Shown: piece after piece, positions 8,721 through 17,754 of the stretch
Layout: every line of letters begins with the position of its first letter
Position numbering within the stretch: the first letter of the stretch is position 1
Source of the DNA: Candidatus Omnitrophota bacterium
GTDB lineage: Bacteria; Omnitrophota; Gorgyraeia; Gorgyraeales; Gorgyraeaceae
Reading direction: 5' to 3'
Assembly: GCA_018819285.1 (NCBI GenBank)
Contig: JAHJQM010000042.1
Location: 1 to 45,777 of the forward strand
DNA length: 45,777 bases
The notes under the pieces: model-generated
Told to the model about the DNA's origin: nothing
The model's database searches: none
Seen by the model: only the letters and a program-made list of their open reading frames with translations
Translations under genes and position numbers: made by a program

Positions 8721-10167
8721 TTCTAATCTCCGCATAATCTTTCCACCCGACATATGGCTTAAAATCAAGACATCTGCCTTTTAAATCAGAAAGTTTTTTG
8801 CTCCAATCTGTTATATTTGAAACACAATGTATCTTATCAATATTGCAATACCTTTTATATAAACCATTATTTAATATATTCCTAAATTTAGGGATTTTTA
8901 TGGGGTCAAAGCCCATAAACCTGCTGGCTGCGATATCTATGCAGCATCCATCAAACCCTCCCAGCAAGACGCCGCAAGGTTTTGGATCCGGGTTGGTAGG
9001 CCCATTGCCTTCGCCTCCAACAATGCCGTCTATAATAATAAAGTTTTTTCGCTGCGGATTATCTCTAATAATGCCGTTCCTGTCTGCGTAAGTAACTATA
9101 AATGCCAAATCCAGGATAGTCCTCCACATAATATCATTCCCATGCCAGTTCCCTCCCTGCATATCGTGTTCAGATATCCCGGAAGGCTGTTTTCTCAACC
9201 TGTTTTTCAATAATCGCATCGCGCCGCTAAAATATCTATTTACAAAATCCCTGGAGTTTTCTGATAATATCTCTATGTTTAAAGCGACAATGTTTTTCTT
9301 TTGCGGGCTCAAAGTAACTTTATCGGAAATAATCCCGCTAAAATGCGGCAGCCAATTCCTGTCTCCAGTGATACCTACCATGTTTTTAAGCGACAGCGTT
9401 ACTCCGGCCTTCTTATGAGTCTTCAGCTTCGGAATATTAATAACTACATCTGCCTTTAGCAATGTATTAGATATCAAATATTCATTCTTATCTACATTAT
9501 GGTGCGCAAACATAATGTCATCTCTGCATTCTGATCCCTTAAAAACCTTATAATCCAGATCCCCTTCCTTGAATTTACTTATCCCGCCCAGATCCACAGA
9601 GGTATATCCGCGCGGATCTCCCTCAAGCTTTATTCGCCGGATAATTTTCCCTTTCTTCTCGATAACCCTTTCCTGCCTTAAATCATAGATTTCTATATTA
9701 AAATTAACCATATCTTTATAGAATTTTTTTATTTCATATAATCCTGCATATCTTGCGATTTTATCAAAGTCGGCGGAATTGATCGGCCCGTCTGCAACAA
9801 TTATCCTGCCATTTCCTTTTAAAGCGATATATGTGTAATCTATAATTGCCCTTATCAATGAACCATGCGTAGTCAACCCGCTATTTACCCTGCCATATTC
9901 ATCAATCTCTTTCACTAAATTTGGTTTCAATAGCACCGTATCACCAGTGGAGATAAAAGAGTTAAAAGGGTTCCATTTTTGCGTATCAAAATTTTCCATA
10001 TCCAGTTTTAACAGTTTAAATAACTGCCTTAATGAAGCGTATATCTCATTCTTCTTATCCACCCTTGTATTCTTAAAAGGGTATTCTTTAAAGATAACCG
10101 CTGGAAAATACGGGGCTTTCTTGGAATAAAATAATTTATCTTGTTTATATATGCCTATCTCGCACAT
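8710..10167 (-). CDS. DUF362 domain-containing protein in the EPS operon
   Basis: This 485-residue protein without a signal peptide has the hallmark DUF362 segments: GDTVLLKPNLVKE, IPKLKTHKKAGVTLSLKNMVG and a C-terminal IIDGIVGGEGNGP stretch followed by a cysteine-containing loop. No ferredoxin-type CxxCxxC cluster is present, unlike some family members. The biochemical role of DUF362 is not established to my knowledge. Its place within a gapless EPS operon, 9 bases after the AlgD-like gene and overlapping a glycosyltransferase by 11, suggests a step in precursor or repeat-unit modification. The start has AAGGA upstream. Confidence 0.8.
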   Translation of the reverse strand: MCEIGIYKQDKLFYSKKAPYFPAVIFKEYPFKNTRVDKKNEIYASLRQLFKLLKLDMENFDTQKWNPFNSFISTGDTVLLKPNLVKEIDEYGRVNSGLTTHGSLIRAIIDYTYIALKGNGRIIVADGPINSADFDKIARYAGLYEIKKFYKDMVNFNIEIYDLRQERVIEKKGKIIRRIKLEGDPRGYTSVDLGGISKFKEGDLDYKVFKGSECRDDIMFAHHNVDKNEYLISNTLLKADVVINIPKLKTHKKAGVTLSLKNMVGITGDRNWLPHFSGIISDKVTLSPQKKNIVALNIEILSENSRDFVNRYFSGAMRLLKNRLRKQPSGISEHDMQGGNWHGNDIMWRTILDLAFIVTYADRNGIIRDNPQRKNFIIIDGIVGGEGNGPTNPDPKPCGVLLGGFDGCCIDIAASRFMGFDPIKIPKFRNILNNGLYKRYCNIDKIHCVSNITDWSKKLSDLKGRCLDFKPYVGWKDYAEIRNEA

Positions 10168-10176
10168 AACATTCCT

Positions 10177-11442
10177 TTATTGCGCCAGATCTATTAACAT
10201 CTGGCCATTATTAGCTTTCTTTAAGCTGTCTTGAAAGTATTTTGTATCATGGCCCACAATCACTATCTCTGATGTCTTGATTACGTCATCTAGAGAGCTG
10301 CATAAAAGTGACTGTATACGGGTAATCTTTCGTTGCATATAGGCTTTATTGGATCCTATTATTTTTGCGATAGATATATTTTTATCGTATATTTTTACCT
10401 TACAGCCTCTTTTTATCAAAAGTTCCGCCAATTTCACTATCTGGCTTTCTCTCAGATCATCCGTGCCTGGCTTAAAACTTAACCCCAGTATTCCTATTTT
10501 TTTCTTTTTCGTTTTAATTATTCTCCTAAACACCCTTTTTATGTTCATATCATTGCTCTTTAATATTGATCCGATTAAAGGCACTGTCAGATTTTCAGTT
10601 TTTGTCCTATAGAGAACTGCTCTGATATCTTTAGGAAGGCACGAGCCTCCGAATGCGAAGCCCGGCTTTAAATACCTTGACGATATATTGGATATCGCAT
10701 CCTGACACAATATCTCCATGGCTTTTTTTGCGTCTATGCCGATACGCCCGGCTATTACGCCGATCTCATTCGCAAAACATGCCTTTAGGCCATGAAAAAC
10801 ATTATCTAAATATTTAGAAAATTCTGCTGTTTTTATATCTGTGGCTATCATATTCGCCTTTAAGAAACTATATAATTTTCTCAGGAGCGCGTATTCCTTT
10901 TTTGTGCGAAAACCTATTATAACCTTTGCGGGTTTATAAAAATCTTCCAATGAATCGCCTTCTCTCATAAACTCCGGGTTAACGCATACGCCAAAATCCT
11001 TGTCTACTTTTCCTCCGGATGCCTGTTCCAGCAGAGGGATAAGCGTGTCTTCCGTAGTGCCAGGCATAATCGTGCTTCTGATTACAAGAGTGTAAAATCT
11101 CTTTTTCTCCTTTAGTATTTCCCCGATCTCCGCTACGGCCCTCTTGAGATATTCCAGGTTGATGCAGCCTGATTTCATTGAAGGCGTCCCGATGCATATC
11201 ATAGCCACATCAGTCTTTAAAACAGCTTCTCTGATAGAATTTACGGCAAGGAAATGTTTATTCTTTACTGTAGACAAAACAACCCTATCTAACCCTTTTT
11301 CTATAATAGGGCTTTTACCCCTATTAATCGTATTCACCTTGTCCTTATTTATATCCACGCCTATTACGTAATGCCCTGTCTCGGCAAGGCACGCGCCTGT
11401 CACTGTTCCTACGTATCCGAGTCCCACTATGGCTATTTTCAT
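10177..11442 (-). CDS. GDP-mannose 6-dehydrogenase-like (AlgD family) nucleotide-sugar dehydrogenase
   Basis: This 421-residue NAD-dependent enzyme oxidises a nucleotide hexose to the uronate in two steps. The N-terminal Rossmann motif is VGLGYVGTVTG. The catalytic cysteine is Cys268 in FGGSCLPKD, the same number as the catalytic Cys of Pseudomonas AlgD as I recall it. GLSFKPGTDDLRESQ and HGLKACFANEIG further resemble AlgD more than UDP-glucose dehydrogenases. If the donor is GDP-mannose the product is GDP-mannuronate, the alginate precursor. A UDP-sugar specificity cannot be excluded. It lies 7 bases after a gene with a heparinase/alginate-lyase-type domain, supporting a uronate-containing polymer. 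Confidence 0.85.
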   Translation of the reverse strand: MKIAIVGLGYVGTVTGACLAETGHYVIGVDINKDKVNTINRGKSPIIEKGLDRVVLSTVKNKHFLAVNSIREAVLKTDVAMICIGTPSMKSGCINLEYLKRAVAEIGEILKEKKRFYTLVIRSTIMPGTTEDTLIPLLEQASGGKVDKDFGVCVNPEFMREGDSLEDFYKPAKVIIGFRTKKEYALLRKLYSFLKANMIATDIKTAEFSKYLDNVFHGLKACFANEIGVIAGRIGIDAKKAMEILCQDAISNISSRYLKPGFAFGGSCLPKDIRAVLYRTKTENLTVPLIGSILKSNDMNIKRVFRRIIKTKKKKIGILGLSFKPGTDDLRESQIVKLAELLIKRGCKVKIYDKNISIAKIIGSNKAYMQRKITRIQSLLCSSLDDVIKTSEIVIVGHDTKYFQDSLKKANNGQMLIDLAQ

Positions 11443-11449
11443 AGGTTTT

Positions 11450-14400
11450 CTACCTTGTTGATATTTTCGTTATTAATTCTCTGTTCCCTGTAAAATAATT
11501 CTCTGCGCGAAACGTAAACGTTTCTATTTTTTCCCCGAATTTTTCAGAATACCATCCGCAAATAGGCTCCTCGCTCCCGTTTAATATGGAGATATTCAGG
11601 GCCTTATCGAATTCTATAAATAAAACAGTTTTGGCGCTGGAGATTTCAAAAACATTGCCGCTTATCTGTTTTAAAGCGCAATCCGGATGCATATGAAAAA
11701 ATTGTTCCAAAAGATGTCCGCCTTTTGCAAAAATAGAGTCCCTTATGATTATTTCTCCCTTTAATTTATCCAAGGTCAATTCTCTCTCGTGCGTAACAGG
11801 ATCCTTTAATCTTGTATATCCTTTATGATAGCCGCATATTTTATCAATATCCCTGTCAGGGGACCAATATTTAAGATAGGATTTTGCCTTATATCCCCAT
11901 AAGAATGGCCCGGTCATCTCTGACTGGTCAAGCATATCTATCCTCACGGTATTATGCGCCATTGTGCTTCGAAAATAATCCCGCCACTTATCTCCAGAAT
12001 GATATAAATACGTGCCCGGGTCCACTAAAATTGGCGTATCCGCTACGCTCAGGGTAACTCCAAGGCTGTCTGCATGACCATGCGCAGCTAAAGACAAATA
12101 CCCTAATGGGCCGCAATCAAAACTGACAAACAAATCTTTGCTCCTTAAGATATAATAACCGCTGTCTAAAAAGCCTTTTGAATCGAGTTGAATATCCGCG
12201 ATCTTTAGGCGCGAATATTTCGCATAACCTTCGCGGCCCGCGAGCCATAGGCTTTTATCATCAACACTGCTTTCATTTCTCTTAAAATCATCTCTATTGA
12301 ATACAATGGCGGCTGTATTTAAAACAGAGATAGAATTGGCTGTGTCGTTTCGAATATCCAGCTTCACACTAACCCCGTAGTCGCTGTCGCCGATGCTTGA
12401 AAAAATTCCTTTCCTGTTAACTATATGCGTCAAAAATCCGCACATTTTTTCTAACCTTGAATACGTTTCTTTTGAAAACATGACTTTATTTTTTCTTCCG
12501 ATGATAACCGCGATTAAGTATAAGTCCGCGACAAACGTATGATAATGCGTGGACTGCTCCTTGCTCACGCCATCTGCATAGACCTGCTTTTTTATCTCTT
12601 TTTCTAAAATAACTTTTCCTTTTTTAAGCCATCTGTCCGCGTCTTTTAACTGAGAAAATAAAATGCCTGTCACGAATAGCCCTGCGGCCTGACTTATCAA
12701 ATGGTTATTTGCAGAAGAATACCTGGATAGATTGGATTCCACATAACCAGCCTGAAAATAAATATTTTTCAAGAACATAGATTCGAAGTCTTTATCAAAC
12801 TCTTTAGAATCTTTTATTAAAAAATATATCCATGCCCAGGATAACAAGCGCAATGAAATCTCCGAAGAATCCATCCAGTTTACGCCTTTCATAGCCGGAT
12901 TCTTCCCTATCCAGTCTTTTAATATAGCTACAATCCTGGCTGCTATTTTTTCATCATTCTCCAGGGCATATTGCTGCGCATAGCCAACCACCCATTGGAA
13001 TTTGTTTAATTCCCAGGCATCCTTAATCTCTGTTCTATAAAATCCAGCCCTGCGCTCTATATCATTTGCGTATCTTAACTCATCATGCCAATCAATGCTT
13101 TCACCATCCGCCGGCCATTCATTATATTTGCGCGCGCCTTTCTCAGGAAAATTCTCTCTGATAAAACCTATATCATTTTTATCTATAAAAAATACGCCTT
13201 TTCTGTTGACCTTGCGGATCACGCGATATATGTTTTTATCCGATAATACATATTTTAAACGCAAAAACTTTAATTTTACTATGCATGTTAATCTATGCCA
13301 TATTTCAAAAACGCTCATTACTTTCAATCTTTTGAAATACCAGGCGTTTGCGTTTTTCTTAGCCGCGAAAGACCGCAAAATTTCTTCCCATTTTTTGCTC
13401 GCATGCTCTATGGTATAATTTTCACAAATATAGTCAACGGCCTTACTGGAATAAAGGCTGTATTTTTCAGGATCGTTTAATAATTCTGAAACAGCTGAGA
13501 CAAAACCATCTATATCGTCTTTATCTATTAATCTGCCATTGATATTATCTTTTACCGCGTCGTTTAAATCATCCACATTAGAAACAACGGGTACGACGCC
13601 GCATGCCATAGCTTCCAGCATGGCGAGGGACAACCCTTCTTTTTCAGTGGGGAATAAGAATATCTTTGATGCGTGCAGATATTCTTCCACCTCCGATGCA
13701 AAGCCTAAAAATTGAACTACTTCTTGAAGCCCCATCTGTTTTGATAATCTCCTCAGATAATCATTAAGAATCCCATTGCCCAAGACCAGGGCTTTTATTT
13801 TAAAGTTCTTTTTTACTAGCGCCGCTATGATTTCTAAAAAAACGTTTATTCTTTTTCTGGGAATTAATTCCGCTATTGTAATCAAATCATATTGCTTTTT
13901 GGAACAATCCTGGAAAAATCTTTTTATGTCCGCCACAGCGGATAAAATATTTATTTTTTTCTTATCAATCCCTTTGGATATTAAAAAATTTCTAGTAGAT
14001 GTACCGGTAACAATAAAAAAATTACAGCCATCAGCTATTTTTAAAAGTATTCTTTCCAATAAAGAATTTTTTATCGCTATTTTTTTTAATAAATTACTGT
14101 TTGTAATGCCGAAACCGCCTCCCTCTATGCCAAAGCTTCCGCCGATAATATTTACGCAACTGGGGATACCAAGCATCCTGCCTATCAACACTACGGTAAT
14201 GCCGTGCGGCACTAAAGAGTATCCCATTAATAAATCCGGCCTTTTAAATATAGCCAGATATAAAATAATAAAAAATTTAGCAAGCCAACGGACAAATGAA
14301 TTATTATTAAAAAACTTTAATAACCTTTCCGGCAGGAAATAATATTTAACCTTTTTAAAAAATGGCCCAGGCCTGTCTGTTACATAGAAAATATGTTCTA

Positions 14401-14479
14401 CTTGAGAAGATAAGACCAATGGTTTTATTTTGGATTCAGCCATATTATTATTAAAGGTCGTACTAATTAATATTCTCAT
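11450..14479 (-). CDS. Fusion of a GT4 glycosyltransferase with a heparinase II/III-type lyase
   Basis: This single open frame encodes about 1009 residues. Residues 1-370 form a GT4 GT-B enzyme (AELIPRKRINVFLE, FLGFASEVEEYLHAS, TEKEGLSLAMLEAMACG). Residues about 388-1009 match heparinase II/III proteins. The helical toroid has WMDSSEISLRLLSWAW, SSANNHLISQAAG and QSTHYHTF. The beta-sandwich has GDSDYG, AAHGHADSLG, DPGTYLYHSG and AHNTVRID. The conserved Asn, Tyr and His of polysaccharide lyases appear to be present. There is no signal peptide, so the lyase half would be cytoplasmic. The lyase half begins at an internal MSVFEIWHRL, which looks like the normal start of a stand-alone gene, but has no clear ribosome binding site. 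An upstream TTG (14494) was rejected. Confidence 0.88.
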   Translation of the reverse strand: MRILISTTFNNNMAESKIKPLVLSSQVEHIFYVTDRPGPFFKKVKYYFLPERLLKFFNNNSFVRWLAKFFIILYLAIFKRPDLLMGYSLVPHGITVVLIGRMLGIPSCVNIIGGSFGIEGGGFGITNSNLLKKIAIKNSLLERILLKIADGCNFFIVTGTSTRNFLISKGIDKKKINILSAVADIKRFFQDCSKKQYDLITIAELIPRKRINVFLEIIAALVKKNFKIKALVLGNGILNDYLRRLSKQMGLQEVVQFLGFASEVEEYLHASKIFLFPTEKEGLSLAMLEAMACGVVPVVSNVDDLNDAVKDNINGRLIDKDDIDGFVSAVSELLNDPEKYSLYSSKAVDYICENYTIEHASKKWEEILRSFAAKKNANAWYFKRLKVMSVFEIWHRLTCIVKLKFLRLKYVLSDKNIYRVIRKVNRKGVFFIDKNDIGFIRENFPEKGARKYNEWPADGESIDWHDELRYANDIERRAGFYRTEIKDAWELNKFQWVVGYAQQYALENDEKIAARIVAILKDWIGKNPAMKGVNWMDSSEISLRLLSWAWIYFLIKDSKEFDKDFESMFLKNIYFQAGYVESNLSRYSSANNHLISQAAGLFVTGILFSQLKDADRWLKKGKVILEKEIKKQVYADGVSKEQSTHYHTFVADLYLIAVIIGRKNKVMFSKETYSRLEKMCGFLTHIVNRKGIFSSIGDSDYGVSVKLDIRNDTANSISVLNTAAIVFNRDDFKRNESSVDDKSLWLAGREGYAKYSRLKIADIQLDSKGFLDSGYYILRSKDLFVSFDCGPLGYLSLAAHGHADSLGVTLSVADTPILVDPGTYLYHSGDKWRDYFRSTMAHNTVRIDMLDQSEMTGPFLWGYKAKSYLKYWSPDRDIDKICGYHKGYTRLKDPVTHERELTLDKLKGEIIIRDSIFAKGGHLLEQFFHMHPDCALKQISGNVFEISSAKTVLFIEFDKALNISILNGSEEPICGWYSEKFGEKIETFTFRAENYFTGNRELITKISTR

Positions 14480-15608
14480 ATCGTATCCGTTCAAAAAATC
14501 TTTTATAGTTACCTAACATTATCTCCAGGCCGAACTTTTCTTCTGCCGTCTTTCTTCCATTTGCACCCATAGATGCGCAGAGTCCTTTGTTATTAATCAA
14601 AGATATAATGCCTTCTGCTAATTCATGCGGAGAATTGCTGTTGACTAAAAGACCGTTAAATCCGTGAGTTATCATTTCAGGGATGCCGCCCACCTTTGTA
14701 GTTATGACAGGTTTTCCGCATGACATATATTCTAATATAGAATTTGAAAAATTTTCTATCCCGCTTACGGAGCTTAAGCATGCTATATCAAATAAAGGAA
14801 TAATATCGGCTATATCCTCTCTCTCTCCTAAAAACCTGATATTAGAAGAGATACCTAATCCTTCCGCTGTTTTCCTTAAATGGCCATATTCTTTCCCGTT
14901 TCCGGCTATTACCAAAAATACGTTAAGACAATGTGTAAGGACATGCGGCATAGCCTTAATCAATGCGTCTAAGGCCTTTTCTTTTCTCAAACAAGCTACT
15001 ACGCCTATCACCGCTGAATTATCCGGAATAAGAAATTTACTTTTACTGCCCCCTGTCTTATCCGGCTTAAATTTATCTATATCTACACCGTTATATATTA
15101 CCTCTATTTTCTCAGACGCGATGCGTTCCTTATTGATGATATTTTCTTTTTGCGCCATAGATACGCAAATTATTTTATTTGCCTGATAAAGACTTATTTT
15201 ATTAACCAACGCTCTATAATACGGCCTGGCGTCTAAATCATAGGAAGGGAGCCTTATAACGCTTACTGGTATTCTTACAAATATAGAGCTGATAAAAGTG
15301 ACCATCTGCGTTAAAGTCTGCCCTGCAATATACAAGATATGAGGATTCTTCCTTTTTAAAATATCTACGAACTTAAATACACCAGTTATGTCAAATTTAT
15401 TATTCATGATGCCTTCATGGATTTCCACGCCTTTATTTGACAGGTCTTCTCCTAATTTGCCTTTTTTATAAAGACAGACTACAGCAACCTGATAGGAGGC
15501 AGTATCCTGGTGTAATTTAAGGGCCAGGTCATGCAATATCTTCTCGGCACCTCCTATCTTCAGCTCAGAAATAACAAAAACTATCTTTGTTACGCTATTA
15601 TAACGCAT
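14463..15608 (-). CDS. GT4 glycosyltransferase
   Basis: This 381-residue GT-B fold enzyme has the N-terminal acceptor motif ELKIGGAEKIL. The donor-site region shows VVACLRKEKALDALI, FLGEREDIADIIPLFD and NSILEYMSCGKPVITTKVGG, the EX7E-type signature of GT4. It should extend the repeat unit on the cytoplasmic face of the membrane. The start at 15608 has AGAGG eight bases upstream. Its end overlaps the GT4-lyase fusion by 17 bases, so the two are probably translationally coupled. Sugar specificity is not predictable. Confidence 0.88.
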   Translation of the reverse strand: MRYNSVTKIVFVISELKIGGAEKILHDLALKLHQDTASYQVAVVCLYKKGKLGEDLSNKGVEIHEGIMNNKFDITGVFKFVDILKRKNPHILYIAGQTLTQMVTFISSIFVRIPVSVIRLPSYDLDARPYYRALVNKISLYQANKIICVSMAQKENIINKERIASEKIEVIYNGVDIDKFKPDKTGGSKSKFLIPDNSAVIGVVACLRKEKALDALIKAMPHVLTHCLNVFLVIAGNGKEYGHLRKTAEGLGISSNIRFLGEREDIADIIPLFDIACLSSVSGIENFSNSILEYMSCGKPVITTKVGGIPEMITHGFNGLLVNSNSPHELAEGIISLINNKGLCASMGANGRKTAEEKFGLEIMLGNYKRFFERIRYENIN

Positions 15609-15620
15609 CTTGAAAACCTC

Positions 15621-16628
15621 TTATTCTTTCTCATGCATTAAGGTAAAAGCAATCCTATTTGCTAGAAAACTTGCCTTTGAAAGAGTTTCCGCTCCGATGG
15701 AAGCTAATGTCAACCTATCAGAGTTTCTATTATTAAAACCTTTTAAGGTAGACCTTGCGTGTCTAAAACCGGCCCTCTGGACAAGCGATTTTATCCTTTC
15801 GTCAAAGGCCCCGAAAGGATAACAGAAAGCGCAGTTTTCTGTCCTTAAATTTTGCTCTATAACTTTTTTTGAATCCATAAGCTCTTCTAATGCCTCGCTA
15901 TCTTTTAATAAACATAAGTTACTATGCGTTTTAGTGTGGGAACCAAAACTTATGCCGTTTTGGTTCATTTCTCTGATCTCTTTCCATCCCAACATAAGGC
16001 ATGACGTTATCTCTTTTATTGAAGTAAATTTCTTTTCCAGAGCGGCTACAAACCGTTCTATCTCGTCTGCAGGCTTATTTGCTAAAATCTTATTTATCCG
16101 GTTGGCCAGTTTTATCTTTTCTGAAATGTCATTTAATTTAGAATAAATAATATTAGTACCCATATCAATATCTGCATCTCCTGATTTAATCGAAAATACT
16201 GCATTAAATACCCTGTCCCACCAAAAAATATGATCTTTCCCTATAAAATCTGTTATAAGAAATATGGTTGCCGGAACATTATATTTCTTTAATATAGGAT
16301 AGGCGTATAAATAGTTATCCATATATCCGTCATCTAAATTTATAGCTGCGTAATTTTTCCCAGAATTACCCGCATGAAGCAACCTTAACCCATCTTGCAT
16401 AGACACCATCTTGAAATTATCTTTTAAAAATCTAATATGTTGTTCAAAAATGCCGGCAGATATCCCTAAATATTCATTTTTCTTAAAAGATGAGCATACC
16501 CTATGGTAATTAAGAATCAATAACTTAGGGGATTTTAAAAAATTCGAATACCTTAATAAAAACTGAGGTACGCCCAAGTAATAACACAAATCTTTTGCCA
16601 CATCTTTAACGCCTGTCTTTAAATGCAT
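15621..16628 (-). CDS. Polysaccharide deacetylase family protein (NodB/CE4)
   Basis: This 335-residue protein carries NodB homology motifs: LILNYHRV at the start, then LDDGYMDNY with Asp99/Asp100. His231 and His235 occur in GSHTKTHSNL, giving the Asp-His-His metal site. A CYPFGAFD motif follows. It removes N- or O-acetyl groups from sugars. There is no signal peptide, so it likely acts on cytoplasmic lipid-linked intermediates, as is usual for such genes in EPS clusters. An insert between the two metal motifs (about 140-210) is longer than in minimal NodB domains. It overlaps the GNAT-like gene by 23 bases and is followed by a GT4 gene after 12 bases. Confidence 0.85.
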   Translation of the reverse strand: MHLKTGVKDVAKDLCYYLGVPQFLLRYSNFLKSPKLLILNYHRVCSSFKKNEYLGISAGIFEQHIRFLKDNFKMVSMQDGLRLLHAGNSGKNYAAINLDDGYMDNYLYAYPILKKYNVPATIFLITDFIGKDHIFWWDRVFNAVFSIKSGDADIDMGTNIIYSKLNDISEKIKLANRINKILANKPADEIERFVAALEKKFTSIKEITSCLMLGWKEIREMNQNGISFGSHTKTHSNLCLLKDSEALEELMDSKKVIEQNLRTENCAFCYPFGAFDERIKSLVQRAGFRHARSTLKGFNNRNSDRLTLASIGAETLSKASFLANRIAFTLMHEKE

Positions 16629-17754
16629 TTATCCCGTCCTTTAATATTTTCCACATAATGTGTACTATCTTTATTTTCTTTAACCACGGCTTAATTTTAG
16701 CCTGAAAACAATATAAATGTTTTGAAAAAAATATCTCGTTAAAAATTTTGACTCTATCATGAATCCTGAAGGTTTCTGTAAATCTTTTTTTCCATGAGCC
16801 TTCTCCCCTTATAAAATCAAATTCTGAAATATCTTTCGAGGCAGAATCCTTCAGCATCCACATCATTAGTATTACCCCAGGGGAAAAATTATAATATTTT
16901 TTATCAAATGCAATATTATAATTGTAGGACTTTTGTTTATATAAATAATTATATATATAAGCTGCCGGTTTCGAGTTAATGCTCAATATTGCCACATCTA
17001 ACCATTTATTATTTGAAAATTTATTAAATATTTGTTCATGAAAGCATCTGCCTTTCCTTTTTGAAAAGATACCGCACTGGCCCTCGCCTTTCCAGCTATA
17101 TCTTTCAATATCACTTATGGTGGAAAATAAACTCTCTGCATTAATATCCCCATTCATATGCCTTTCCGCCTTAAAATTCATATCATGTAACTTGTTCTTT
17201 CTTAATCTTTTGCGCAATCTTGTAGAATATTTTTGGAAAATAAAATCTTTATTTTTGTTTAATTCTATAAAAAATGACTTTGCCTGTGGACCAATAATAT
17301 TCATGATTTTATTATTTTCTATATACCTTTCTATAATTTTCATGGTGCCAGTATTTTCTGCTATTTCTTGTAGATCTACGATATCCCACCTTCCCTTGAT
17401 CTTCATGAGATAGTCTAATATCAAAGTTATTATCTCTTCTTTATTTTTATTGCCATCTATTATGAAATCCATTCTATCTGAGATGCTTGTGCCAATAAAA
17501 CAAACCATCCTCGCGGCAAACCCCATGCATCTTTTTTTCATAATTACCAATGGCGCTATACCTACTAACTTATTATCTTGGAAAATATTCAAGATAAGCA
17601 CTTCTTCTGTTTTATGAAAATGTTTTAAACAGGCATCAATCCAATCATAAGTCAAAAATATATTATCAGCATCGCTTTTTGACAATAAATCATCCCACTC
17701 ATCTTTATAATTTCTAAATGTATTGTAATTAGAGACTAATGATACTGTTAGCAT
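16606..17754 (-). CDS. GNAT-fold acyltransferase of the CelD/BioF2-like type
   Basis: This 382-residue protein has the layout of CelD/BcsL-like acetyltransferases. It shows NIFLTYDWIDACLKHF near the N-terminus, a mid region rich in basic residues (STRLRKRLRKNKL), and a C-terminal GNAT segment (WLDVAILSINSKPAAYIYNY, then YYNFSPGVILMMWMLK and EFDFIRGEGSWKKRF). These proteins are common in cellulose and EPS operons and are thought to acylate sugars or attach an aminoacyl group as FemAB relatives do. The exact reaction is unknown. It overlaps the upstream GT4 by 7 bases. Confidence 0.78.
   Translation of the reverse strand: MLTVSLVSNYNTFRNYKDEWDDLLSKSDADNIFLTYDWIDACLKHFHKTEEVLILNIFQDNKLVGIAPLVIMKKRCMGFAARMVCFIGTSISDRMDFIIDGNKNKEEIITLILDYLMKIKGRWDIVDLQEIAENTGTMKIIERYIENNKIMNIIGPQAKSFFIELNKNKDFIFQKYSTRLRKRLRKNKLHDMNFKAERHMNGDINAESLFSTISDIERYSWKGEGQCGIFSKRKGRCFHEQIFNKFSNNKWLDVAILSINSKPAAYIYNYLYKQKSYNYNIAFDKKYYNFSPGVILMMWMLKDSASKDISEFDFIRGEGSWKKRFTETFRIHDRVKIFNEIFFSKHLYCFQAKIKPWLKKIKIVHIMWKILKDGINAFKDRR

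Noticed and set aside
10177-11442. Call as UDP-glucose 6-dehydrogenase
   Set aside because: Motif wording and the Cys268 numbering fit AlgD better. The alternative is kept only as a caveat in the annotation.
13300-13370. The GT4-lyase fusion as a sequencing frameshift or missed stop
   Set aside because: The same frame is open and codon-like across the whole junction, with both domains complete. There is no convincing ribosome binding site before the internal Met. An assembly error cannot be excluded without reads.
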